Source: JAPUME01 sp027294185
GTDB lineage: Bacteria > Acidobacteriota > Terriglobia > UBA7540 > JAPUME01
Direction of reading: 5' to 3'
Length of the DNA stretch: 64,000 nucleotides
Assembly: GCA_963555835.3 (NCBI GenBank)
Contig: CAUVWZ020000002.1
Location: 1,364,001 to 1,428,000 of the forward strand
Shown here piece by piece: positions 17,321 through 25,204 of the stretch. Both the position numbers and the translations under genes were made by a program. Position 1 is the stretch's first letter; the number at the start of each line of letters is the position of its first letter. A model generated the notes under the pieces. The model saw only the letters and a program-made list of their open reading frames with translations. It did no database searches and was not told the origin of the DNA.

Positions 17321-19190
17321 ACACCCAAATCCTGGTCCCAGCAGAAGGAATATCCCTCACTCCCTCCACGGGCGGCCAAACCGCCATCGCCGGTTATTCT
17401 TGCCTGTCTTGGGGTTAATCCTCTTCATTTCACTCTTCACTGAATTCGAGGAGAAGTGGTGGGAACCGGCGCTGCGTGGTTTTCATCTCTCCGGAGAGCC
17501 GCAGGAATCCGCTGCCGGCGAGGAGGAAGAGACTTCCCTCCTCGTCCGCTTCGTCGATATCGCCAAGGAAGCCGGTATCGACTTTTTCTGCATATTCGGC
17601 GGCCTGGAAACCAAGAAATACATCATTGAAACCACCGGCTCTGGCGTGGCTTTTCTCGACTACGACCAGGACGGCTGGCAGGACCTGTTCTTTGTGGTGG
17701 GAACACGGTTGGAGGGCATGCCCCCGGGCGAAGACCCCACCAATCGACTCTACCGTAACAACAGGGATGGGACCTTCAAGGATGTTACCGAGCAAGCCGG
17801 GCTGATTCATGGCGGATGGGGCCAGGGGGTCTGCATCGGCGATTACGACAATGACGGCTGGGAAGACCTTTTCGTCACTTACTGGGGCCAGAACGTACTC
17901 TATCGGAATAGACGGAACGGCACGTTCGAGGACGTCACCCAACAAGCCGGCCTTATTGACAGTGGCCCCCTGCCTCGCTGGGGAACGGGATGCGCATTTA
18001 TAGACTACGACAAGGACGGCCATCAGGACCTCTTTGTCTCCGACTACGTGGACCTGGACCTGGAGAAGACTCCGGCGGCGGGCGAAGGGCGCTTCTGCCA
18101 GTGGAAAGGGACTCCGGTCATGTGCGGTCCGCGCGGCCTGCCCGGGGGAACCAACCGGCTCTTTCGCAACAACGGCGACGGCACCTTCGCGGATGTCTCC
18201 CAGGCTTCGGGTGTGGTCGAACCCAGCGGTTACTACAGCTTTGCGGTTCTCACCGCCGACTTTGACAACGACGGATGGACGGATATCTACGTCGCCTGTG
18301 ATTCCACGCCCAGCATCCTCTACCACAACAACGGCGACGGCACCTTTACCGACATCGCCGTGCCCTACGGGGTCGCCTACAACGAGGACGGCATGGAACA
18401 GGCGGGCATGGGCGCCAGCGCGGCTGACTACAACCGCGACGGCTGGCTCGACATCTTCAAGACCAATTTTTCCGACGACACCTCCACCCTTTACCGCAAT
18501 AACGGGGACGGCACTTTCATCGACGCCACCTTTGAGGCCGGAATGGGCATCAACACCCGCTACCTGGGATGGGGTTGCAGTTTTATCGACTACGACAACG
18601 ACGGCTGGAAAGACATCGTTTTAGTGAACGGCCACGTCTACCCGGAGCTCGAGGAAATGGGCATCGACACCCCCTACCTCGAGCCGAAAATCCTGTACAA
18701 AAACCTTCGGAACGGTCGATTCGAGGACGTCTCCGCAAAGTCAGGGCCGGGAATCATGGCTCCCAGTCCTGCACGCGGAATGGCTCTGGGGGATATCGAC
18801 AACGACGGCGACCTTGACATCGCCATCAACAACATAAACGCGTATGCGGAGCTGCTGCGCAACGACGGCGGCAGCGGGAATCACGCTCTGATGATCAGGA
18901 CTATCGGCACGAAATCGAACCGCAGCGGCCTGGGAGCGCGCATCCGCGTCGTCGCCGGAGGAGAGGAACAGATCGATGAGGTGCGCAGCGGGGCGAGTTA
19001 TATCTCCCAGAACGATCTTCGGGTGCATTTCGGGTTGGGCAAGGCAACGAAAGCCGACCTGGTGGAAATCAAATGGCCCAGCGGCATCGTGGACACCCTC
19101 CGGAACGTGGAAGCCGGCCAGGTAATTCACGTGGAAGAAGGCAACGGAATCATCAAGACGCGAAAATTCCTTCCCTCCGGAAAAGACTAG
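17310..19190 (+). CDS. VCBS/FG-GAP repeat protein with ASPIC/UnbV C-terminal domain
   Basis: After a short basic N-terminus and one hydrophobic segment (LFLPVLGLILFISLF) the protein contains at least six calcium-loop repeats of the D-x-D-x-D-G-x-x-D type (DYDQDGWQDLF, DYDNDGWEDLF, DYDKDGHQDLF, DFDNDGWTDIY, DYNRDGWLDIF, DIDNDGDLDIA). It ends with the UnbV/ASPIC domain (GLGARIRVVAGG, GLGKATKADLVEIKWPSG). Such proteins are secreted or surface beta-propellers (CRTAC1-like) of unclear role. The start is uncertain: no ATG lies in frame near the N-terminus; TTG 17310 is my choice because TATAAT (17297-17302) and the integrase remnant lie just upstream. It is the main cargo of the tRNA-Thr island. 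Confidence 0.85.
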   Translation: MISIHPNPGPSRRNIPHSLHGRPNRHRRLFLPVLGLILFISLFTEFEEKWWEPALRGFHLSGEPQESAAGEEEETSLLVRFVDIAKEAGIDFFCIFGGLETKKYIIETTGSGVAFLDYDQDGWQDLFFVVGTRLEGMPPGEDPTNRLYRNNRDGTFKDVTEQAGLIHGGWGQGVCIGDYDNDGWEDLFVTYWGQNVLYRNRRNGTFEDVTQQAGLIDSGPLPRWGTGCAFIDYDKDGHQDLFVSDYVDLDLEKTPAAGEGRFCQWKGTPVMCGPRGLPGGTNRLFRNNGDGTFADVSQASGVVEPSGYYSFAVLTADFDNDGWTDIYVACDSTPSILYHNNGDGTFTDIAVPYGVAYNEDGMEQAGMGASAADYNRDGWLDIFKTNFSDDTSTLYRNNGDGTFIDATFEAGMGINTRYLGWGCSFIDYDNDGWKDIVLVNGHVYPELEEMGIDTPYLEPKILYKNLRNGRFEDVSAKSGPGIMAPSPARGMALGDIDNDGDLDIAINNINAYAELLRNDGGSGNHALMIRTIGTKSNRSGLGARIRVVAGGEEQIDEVRSGASYISQNDLRVHFGLGKATKADLVEIKWPSGIVDTLRNVEAGQVIHVEEGNGIIKTRKFLPSGKD

Positions 19191-19273
19191 GTGGGCGGTT
19201 GACCTGACCTTCGTTCTCAACTGGTTCGACGAGGTCCGCCGCCGCGTCGCCTCCGCCGGGCAGAACTGACATC

Positions 19274-19330
19274 ATGATTGGCAAGTCCATATCCCGATAC
19301 CGCATTGTTGAGAAGCTGGGTGGCGGGCGG
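19274..19330 (+). pseudogene. Serine/threonine kinase gene start, truncated (copy 2)
   Basis: Reads MIGKSISRYRIVEKLGGG, a Ser/Thr kinase N-terminus ending in the glycine-rich loop, then breaks into GGCCGCACACAGG and TGTGGCGGT. It is cut at the same codon as copy 1 at 12723, with similar DNA after the break. It lies 28 bp before the leader hairpin of the methyltransferase. Confidence 0.55.
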
Positions 19331-19357
19331 CCGCACACAGGTTGTGGCGGTTTCGTC

Positions 19358-19396
19358 TTAGGCTGACCAGGACCGGTTTTATCCAGGTCGGCCTAA
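19358..19396 (+). repeat. Conserved 39-bp leader hairpin, copy 2 (upstream of methyltransferase)
   Basis: TTAGGCTGACC at 19358-19368 pairs with GGTCGGCCTAA at 19386-19396; the stem is extended inside by GGA/TCC. The loop contains GGTTTTAT as in copy 1 at 10034-10073. It ends 40 nt before the methyltransferase start, compared with 36 nt for copy 1 and fdh. Confidence 0.7.
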
Positions 19397-19436
19397 TTAC
19401 TGGTTATATTTTTGAACAAGACAACAAAAGAGACCG

Positions 19437-20267
19437 ATGATGTCAAATGATAAAGCTGTGTCAGAACATTATACCCACGGAGATTTACTAAAATCGATTC
19501 AAGCTGCCCTTGCTAAGCTTGGCAAAACGGTTGATAGCGTAACAATTGAAGATCTGGCTCCTGTTGATGAGTTCCATATTGGCGGACGACAAGCAACTGA
19601 ACATTTTCTAAGTCAACTCAACTTTTCTGAACAAGATCATATTCTCGATGTAGGGTGCGGTCTAGGAGGCGCTTCACGGTTTGTTGCAAACAAGTACAAC
19701 AATCAAGTTTCCGGAATTGATTTAACAAAAGAATACATCGAAACAGGAAAGGCTTTATGTACGTGGGTCGGGCTGGATAAGCAGGTCACGCTTCATCAAG
19801 GGAGCGCACTTGCTATGCCTTTTCAAGATGAAATATTCGATGGCGGTTTCATAATACATACCGGCATGAATATTGAGAACAAAACCCAGCTCTTTACCGA
19901 AGTTTATCGAGTGTTACGCCTAGGTACCTCTTTTGGTGTCTACGATATAATGCGGATTGGCAACGGTGAGTTGACCTATCCGCTTCCTTGGGCAACCGTA
20001 CCGAGTCTCAGTAACTTAGCTACACTTGATCAATACAAACAGGCTTTGAGTGATGCTGGGTTTGCAGTTTCCACAGAAAACAATCGTCGTGATTTCGCGC
20101 TTGGAATTTATAAGCAATACGCAAAAACAACGGCCAATGGAGGCCCACCCCTTCTCGGGACACACATTTTGATGGGGGAGAGTAGTGCCGTTAAAAGTAA
20201 AAACCTGCTTGAGAATATCACGGCAGGTCACATTGCGCCTGTTGAAATTATTGCTCAAAAATACTGA
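19437..20267 (+). CDS. SAM-dependent methyltransferase (class I)
   Basis: The 276-residue protein has the Rossmann motif I HILDVGCGLGGASRF near residue 75, motif II around VSGIDLTKEYIE and the post-motif region ALAMPFQDEIFDGGFIIH. Overall layout resembles small-molecule N-methyltransferases of the sarcosine/dimethylglycine group (the N-terminal HYTHGDLL is like that group), but the substrate cannot be assigned. It is far AT-richer than its neighbours, has its own leader hairpin, and is followed directly by TATAACAATTGCTTCC, which looks like the first bases of an attC site. Probably acquired, perhaps as a cassette. The start could be either of two tandem ATGs (19437 or 19440). Confidence 0.85.
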   Translation: MMSNDKAVSEHYTHGDLLKSIQAALAKLGKTVDSVTIEDLAPVDEFHIGGRQATEHFLSQLNFSEQDHILDVGCGLGGASRFVANKYNNQVSGIDLTKEYIETGKALCTWVGLDKQVTLHQGSALAMPFQDEIFDGGFIIHTGMNIENKTQLFTEVYRVLRLGTSFGVYDIMRIGNGELTYPLPWATVPSLSNLATLDQYKQALSDAGFAVSTENNRRDFALGIYKQYAKTTANGGPPLLGTHILMGESSAVKSKNLLENITAGHIAPVEIIAQKY

Positions 20268-20607
20268 AAAAATATAACAATTGCTTCCAAAACCTCCTGC
20301 GGCGGATGAACTCCCCCCAGTAAACCCACCGAATCAACTCTCCCTCTCCAGGGAATTCGTCAAGAACTAAACCTAAATCAGCCTAGATTTCGTTTACGGA
20401 CGTTCCCATTTATAAACCGCCCGGGGGGTCATCTGGCTCCTACCCCCCTTGGATCATCGGGGCAGACTACGTTCCTACCACTGTAGCGGATATTGTAGCG
20501 ACCACCTGCTTAGGTGGAGTGGTGTGGGTGAGTACGAGAACGATAGCCCTGCAAGGCTTTCCAATCACTTACCAACGGGTGCTAACAGGTGCAAATTGGC
20601 TGTAAAG
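20268..20607. other. Island tail: partial attC-like start and inverted repeat fragment
   Basis: TATAACAATTGCTTCC (20274-20289) resembles an attC 5' end but no matching 3' core follows. CCTCCTGCGGCGGATGAACT (20294-20313) is the reverse complement of the core of the dispersed repeats at 10.9, 39.5 and 40.1 kb and seems to cut the attC off. TGTAGCGG-TATTGTAGCG (20482-20500) repeats the motif found at 16685-16705 next to the other att copy. No gene. Confidence 0.45.
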
Positions 20608-20649
20608 GATTACGAATCAGTTGCTCTACCAACTGAGCTACGCCGGCAT
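20608..20649. repeat. Attachment-site repeat, copy 2 (tRNA-Thr 5' half)
   Basis: 42 bp identical to 16614-16655. On the minus strand it is the 5' half of tRNA-Thr up to the anticodon arm; the T-arm and acceptor 3' strand are absent, so it is not a functional tRNA. It marks the right end of the island. Confidence 0.9.
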
Positions 20650-20758
20650 GCAAATAAAAATGCCCACCGGCAGAAGAAACATTACGCCTCTCCTGCAGGT
20701 GAGCATCGAGGAGAATTTGTTTGGCGAACGCGCAGCCGCCAATCCAAATCCTTAAGAA

Positions 20759-20788
20759 AGTCTAGAGTAACCTTTGGAGCCTTGTCAA
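20759..20788 (-). promoter_or_regulatory. Likely original tRNA-Thr promoter
   Basis: On the minus strand TTGACA (20788-20783) and TAGACT (20764-20759) are separated by 18 bp and point toward the tRNA-Thr 5' half at 20649. This suggests that the native promoter stayed with the right-hand copy when the element integrated. Confidence 0.45.
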
Positions 20789-20939
20789 GAAAAATTTGGA
20801 AATCCTAATATCGACCTTATGTTATGTATTTTCAGTTGTTTATCGGAGTTTGATGGTGAGTTTCCCACCAAGCTGCTAAATTTACTTACTGCCCATCCCT
20901 CTCGCTTCACCTTTACTTAAATAACTGTAAATAAACGGC

Positions 20940-22013
20940 TTATATCTTTTCCAACCTCAGCCGAATCACGCCGCCATCTTCTTCCCGAGCCAACATCGTC
21001 TGCGGCAAGTAACGGTCTATCAACCGACGTGCCACGAAGATCAACACCCCTCCTGTGATAGCGAGCAGCATCACTAACCCAACCAGGACCAGATTGCCGA
21101 TGATGAGGTTGGCGACTTCGAGCGCATACTCCCCCACTCCCTGCGGAGGTCGCTCGTCCCAGGTCACTTCCTGATTGCTCTCCAACTGATCCATCAGCCT
21201 CGCAGCCGCCCGTTTTGAACTGACTCCACTTATCAGAAAAATGTAAGAGCTGCTTCTGCGCCCGAAGTAGGACTCCCGGGTGCCCACATCGTCCAGCGGG
21301 AGCATCCTCTGAAGGTCAGCAAACCGCGCACGTGCAATCTGCGGTGTAGGGTAAGAGATCAGAATCAGTTGAGGGGAATCATCACGGTTTCCATACCGGC
21401 CCAGCTGTACTTCCGCACCCTGCGCAAAGCCGACAAGGTCCACCGGAAAGGAAGGCAAGACTTGCCGCATGGCGTAAGGCCCCAGGAAATACTTTTCCGA
21501 ACCTGACACAAGACTCTCGGAGGGAATCGCGGCTGGAAGCTGGGAAAGGGAACGGGGGCTGGGACTGAGTCCACCGATGCTGACCAACAAGGCACGAAAC
21601 TCACTCCTGCTGATTTTTTCCGATTGCGGACGCGGCACTCGCACCAGATAGCGCCCTCGCGCCATTAAACCCAGCTCCGGCGAATACCGGGTCAATCGAG
21701 TCCCGGGTTCCGGCCGAAACTCCGGAGTCGAGTAAAAGGTAAAAAGACCGTAGGCAGATGAGGGGTCGGCCGTCTCGAAAACAAAAACTTCCGCCGATAC
21801 GCCGTGCAGCTCATATTCCCTGCGTTCGATTCGGGAGACCGCGTACTCCCGCTCCACCGCAGGGTCCAAGCCCCGCTCGCGCAGCCGGTCAAGGGGCCAG
21901 AACTCGCTCGTCACCAGCCTCCAGGAGGCTGCCGGAACGAGCATAACCGAGCCGGACCGCTGGCTCCCGGCCAGTAGGAGGCTTAAAGCCGCTGCTAGAA
22001 TCGGCAACTTCAT
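20940..22013 (-). CDS. DUF6599-like exported membrane protein
   Basis: The 357-residue product has a cleavable-looking N-terminal signal (MKLPILAAALSLLLAGS) and a C-terminal transmembrane helix near residues 303-330 (LVLVGLVMLLAITGGVLIF) followed by a basic cytoplasmic tail. The middle resembles DUF6599 proteins of Acidobacteria (REYELHGVSAEVFVFETADP, AYGLFTFYS). The bulk would be periplasmic. It starts 28 bp after the amidase stop, so the two are probably co-transcribed. Function unknown. Confidence 0.7.
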   Translation of the reverse strand: MKLPILAAALSLLLAGSQRSGSVMLVPAASWRLVTSEFWPLDRLRERGLDPAVEREYAVSRIERREYELHGVSAEVFVFETADPSSAYGLFTFYSTPEFRPEPGTRLTRYSPELGLMARGRYLVRVPRPQSEKISRSEFRALLVSIGGLSPSPRSLSQLPAAIPSESLVSGSEKYFLGPYAMRQVLPSFPVDLVGFAQGAEVQLGRYGNRDDSPQLILISYPTPQIARARFADLQRMLPLDDVGTRESYFGRRSSSYIFLISGVSSKRAAARLMDQLESNQEVTWDERPPQGVGEYALEVANLIIGNLVLVGLVMLLAITGGVLIFVARRLIDRYLPQTMLAREEDGGVIRLRLEKI

Positions 22014-22041
22014 CGTGATCGATTACCGGGGACGGACTTTC

Positions 22042-23994
22042 CTAGAAATTTGGAATTTCGGAGGGGGAGGAGGTCCCGTTGGCAGTTTCCTGACGGGCAA
22101 TCGTTACCCCGCCCAGGCTCTCCACGTAGCTGGCGATTCCGCCGTAGAGCGCCTCGGCGATTCGTTGCCGGTGCTCGCCCTTCTTGAGAAGGCTCTCGTC
22201 TTTGGGGTTCGTGATGAAGGAGATCTCCGCTAATACGGCGGGCATGTCGGCGCCAATCAATACCACAAAGGGGGCCTTCTTGACTCCGCGATTCTTCTGC
22301 CAACTGACCTTGCGGAGCCGGTTGTACATGGACGATTGAATCACGCGGGCAAATTCCTCAGACTCCTCGGCCATATCATTCAGGGCGATCTTCCGGATCA
22401 TATCCTGCAGGCGGTTAACGGATTCCTGTGATGAGGCATTCTCGCGCGCCGCAACCTCCAGCGACGTCTTCGACCGCGTAAAGCTCAAATAAAAGGTCTC
22501 CACTCCCCGCACCCAACGCTGCCGACTGGCGTTCGCGTGAAGTGAGATGAACAGGTCGGCTGCCTGTTTGTTGGCGATGGCCGTCCTTTCCTCCAGGGGA
22601 ACGAATTTATCCGTATCCCGAGTCAATATTACCTCACTTTCGAGCTTGCCCTCGATAAGCTTTTTGAGGCGCAACGCGACGTCCAGGACCAACTCCTTCT
22701 CGGTAAGCCCGGTCGGTCCGCGCGTCCCCGGATCGTGGCCGCCGTGGCCCGGGTCGATGACAATTCGACCGATCTTCAGGCCCAGGGCGCGCGTCAAGGT
22801 CCGATTGCCGCCCGAGGTCGGCAGGGCAGCCTTTGAGGGAGCTTCCGGTGTCTTTGCGGAAGCCCTCCTGACGTTTTCCTGTTTCCCGGCGTTTCCATTA
22901 CCGGCTGGCCCTTTCGGACTCCTCGCCTCCCCACTTCTCTTGCTTGCCCCGGCGGCGGCCGAAGCCACGGCCGAATCTTTCGATCCATCTCCTTTGGGCT
23001 TCGGAGTCCCGCCCAACCGGCCTCCAGGCCTTAACGGTTCGTTCTTTGCCCGCAACTTCGTGCTTTGAGCAGCCTTGCCGCGAATGTCCACTACCAGCCG
23101 GTAGGGATTCGGCAGGGGAAAGATCGTGTAATCCTCCACCTCGTCAACATCCAGCACGACACGCGTCACATTCGGCCTGTATTGCCCTACCCGTATCTTC
23201 TTGAGGAAGCTGTTTTCAATCTCCAGGTCCTTCCCTTTGATCGAGTCCGCCGGGAAGGAGTTAAAAATGTCGAAGTAGATACGATCGGGTTTCTGGAGGC
23301 GCGCCACCCGGTATTTCACCTCTCCTCCGGTGCCCACAACGATTCGAGTGTAGTTAGGACCCACCCAATGCCGGATCTCGGTTACCTGAACCGGGGGGCC
23401 GCTGCTCCTCATGTCATTCTCGCGAGCCAGAGGAGGTTCCATTTCGGGTTTCCGCGAAGCCAAAAGCGTCAATTCCCGAAGCTTCTGCTTTACCTCGGCA
23501 CCTTCCCGGGCGCGGGTGTTCCGCTTCAGGAACTTCTCGTAGGCCTTGCGGGCAGCATCGAGATCATGCAAATCGGCGCTCTGGATTTCCCCGATACTGT
23601 ACCAGGCCCGGCGCGCATTTCTGCTGTAAGGGTATTCTCGTATGACAAATTGGAAGGATTTGACGGCGAGCCGGTAATACTTCTGATCCCCGAAGGTATC
23701 TCCCATTTCCCGGTAGAGCTCGGCCATCGCGGTCAGAGAGGGGGGAACGTTGCCAAAGGTGGGATCAGTCCGACGAACCAGATCGAAAGCACGCAGTACG
23801 GCCAGGAATTCCTTGCGGGTGCGCTTCTCGGCGGAAATCTTGTTGAATTGAGAGCGTTTCTCGACGGCACGCCCATAGAGGATGCGTGCCCTTTCACGCC
23901 TGTTCGCCCGCGTCGTGGTCGCGGCAAAAGCCGTGGAGACACACAGCCCCCCGACCAGGAGGACCAGTGAAATCCAGCTTAACCTTCGAAGCAA
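22042..23994 (-). CDS. amiC: N-acetylmuramoyl-L-alanine amidase with TPR-like and AMIN domains
   Basis: The 650-residue product starts with a signal peptide (ISLVLLVGGLCVSTAFAA). Residues about 30-165 are TPR-like helices with YRLAVKSFQFVIREYPYSR. An AMIN domain near 175-275 (GEVKYRVARLQKPDRIYFDI, PYRLVVDIRG) targets it to the septum or wall. After a low-complexity linker comes the Amidase_3 catalytic domain at about 405-630: zinc ligands in IVIDPGHGGHDPG, Glu in LTEKELVLD, His in LFISLHAN and the catalytic Glu in VLAEISFITN. It cleaves the lactyl-Ala bond of peptidoglycan in the periplasm during daughter-cell separation. The TPR-like N-terminus is unusual compared with E. coli AmiC. Confidence 0.9.
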   Translation of the reverse strand: MLRRLSWISLVLLVGGLCVSTAFAATTTRANRRERARILYGRAVEKRSQFNKISAEKRTRKEFLAVLRAFDLVRRTDPTFGNVPPSLTAMAELYREMGDTFGDQKYYRLAVKSFQFVIREYPYSRNARRAWYSIGEIQSADLHDLDAARKAYEKFLKRNTRAREGAEVKQKLRELTLLASRKPEMEPPLARENDMRSSGPPVQVTEIRHWVGPNYTRIVVGTGGEVKYRVARLQKPDRIYFDIFNSFPADSIKGKDLEIENSFLKKIRVGQYRPNVTRVVLDVDEVEDYTIFPLPNPYRLVVDIRGKAAQSTKLRAKNEPLRPGGRLGGTPKPKGDGSKDSAVASAAAGASKRSGEARSPKGPAGNGNAGKQENVRRASAKTPEAPSKAALPTSGGNRTLTRALGLKIGRIVIDPGHGGHDPGTRGPTGLTEKELVLDVALRLKKLIEGKLESEVILTRDTDKFVPLEERTAIANKQAADLFISLHANASRQRWVRGVETFYLSFTRSKTSLEVAARENASSQESVNRLQDMIRKIALNDMAEESEEFARVIQSSMYNRLRKVSWQKNRGVKKAPFVVLIGADMPAVLAEISFITNPKDESLLKKGEHRQRIAEALYGGIASYVESLGGVTIARQETANGTSSPSEIPNF

Positions 23995-24065
23995 GGGTGC
24001 ATTTCCCTAATGTAAGGAAGAAGCAGGAAAGGAATTCCCTTCCCTGCGACCCGGCGCCTTTCGTC

Positions 24066-24731
24066 CTAAAACCCCTCGTCTGTGAAGTGGACTACCCCGT
24101 TTTCGTCCACATGCCGCTGAATACGGGCCGAACGGCCGGTCCATGCAGGCCCCGTCGACCCGCCATCATGATAAAGGCTCATGACCTTGGTGACATAATT
24201 CCGAGTCTCGCGGTAGGGGGGAATATCCCCATATTTTGAAACGGCATTGACCCCGGCATTGTAGCCGGCCAAAGCCAGATTCAGGTCACCCTCGAAAATG
24301 TCCAACAAATCTCTTAGATGCCGGACACCTCCCTCGATATTTTGCTGCGGGTCAAAAGGATCGGAGACCCCGTAGCGGCGTGCCGTGGCCGGAATCAACT
24401 GCATCAGCCCCAGAGCCCCCTTCCGGGATACGGCCTTGGGGTTGTAATTCGATTCCACCTGGATGACGGCCTGCACCAGTGTCGGATCCAGTTCGTGCTT
24501 GCGGGCCGCATCGCGCAATAAGCGGCTGATCTTTGGATCCGCGGGTTGCCTTAGGACATGGACGGTTCTGCTTGAAACGGGCATGGGGTCCACGTTGACG
24601 TAGACAATTCTGCCCTTTTCGTCCCGGTAGGCGACGATATCTCCGGCATGGAGAGCGACAGGAAGGAAAAGAAAGATCAGGCAGGACAGCAGTCGCCACG
24701 ACACCGGCAAGTTTCCAGGGACAGTACGCAT
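24066..24731 (-). CDS. Lytic transglycosylase (SLT family) with flanking DUF4124-like motifs
   Basis: The 221-residue product has a signal peptide (LLSCLIFLFLPVALHA) and an SLT domain: catalytic Glu in VQAVIQVESNYNPKAVS, GALGLMQLIPATARRYG and LALAGYNAGVNAV. The start at ATG 24731 is chosen because the signal peptide follows directly; a longer frame upstream adds non-coding-looking sequence. Short DUF4124-type motifs lie at both ends (YRDEKGRIVYVN before and HVDENGVVHFTDEGF after the catalytic domain). It would cut glycan strands to 1,6-anhydro products in the periplasm. Near the amidase gene, so envelope remodelling is a shared theme. Confidence 0.88.
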   Translation of the reverse strand: MRTVPGNLPVSWRLLSCLIFLFLPVALHAGDIVAYRDEKGRIVYVNVDPMPVSSRTVHVLRQPADPKISRLLRDAARKHELDPTLVQAVIQVESNYNPKAVSRKGALGLMQLIPATARRYGVSDPFDPQQNIEGGVRHLRDLLDIFEGDLNLALAGYNAGVNAVSKYGDIPPYRETRNYVTKVMSLYHDGGSTGPAWTGRSARIQRHVDENGVVHFTDEGF

Positions 24732-25204
24732 AACTCGTGTACTCTTCTCGTCCCCTCCCCCAAGGGTACCTCTACAACTTGCACGTCTTTCGGGACCAAC
24801 CCAGCCCCTGAAGCGTCTGGCGCGAACGCTTGCTCTTAACACTGAACCACCTCCAACCGGCTGGGAAGTCCAAAATCCCCTACCCATCCGCCGGGAGGCT
24901 ATTACGGCGATTATAACATTCCTCCCTGCTAATTCAATCGGTAGTTTTATCAAAAACTTGCGGCGTTTCTGGGAGCAGGTGTGGCCGCTGTGAACCCAGG
25001 CAACCAGCGGTAGATGGCCGGCGTATCGTGGCATTCGACCCCTCTCACGGCAACCGGGTCCGGAATTGTGATTCGACCATTATACGAGTGGGCGCTAATG
25101 CCGGTCGCCAGGTATCACAGCGAGTCAGATGCGCTGGAACAATCCTTACAAGTGGTACAATCGCCAAGGGCAGGTACAGAACCAAACGTCGCAGGAGTCG
25201 TTTG

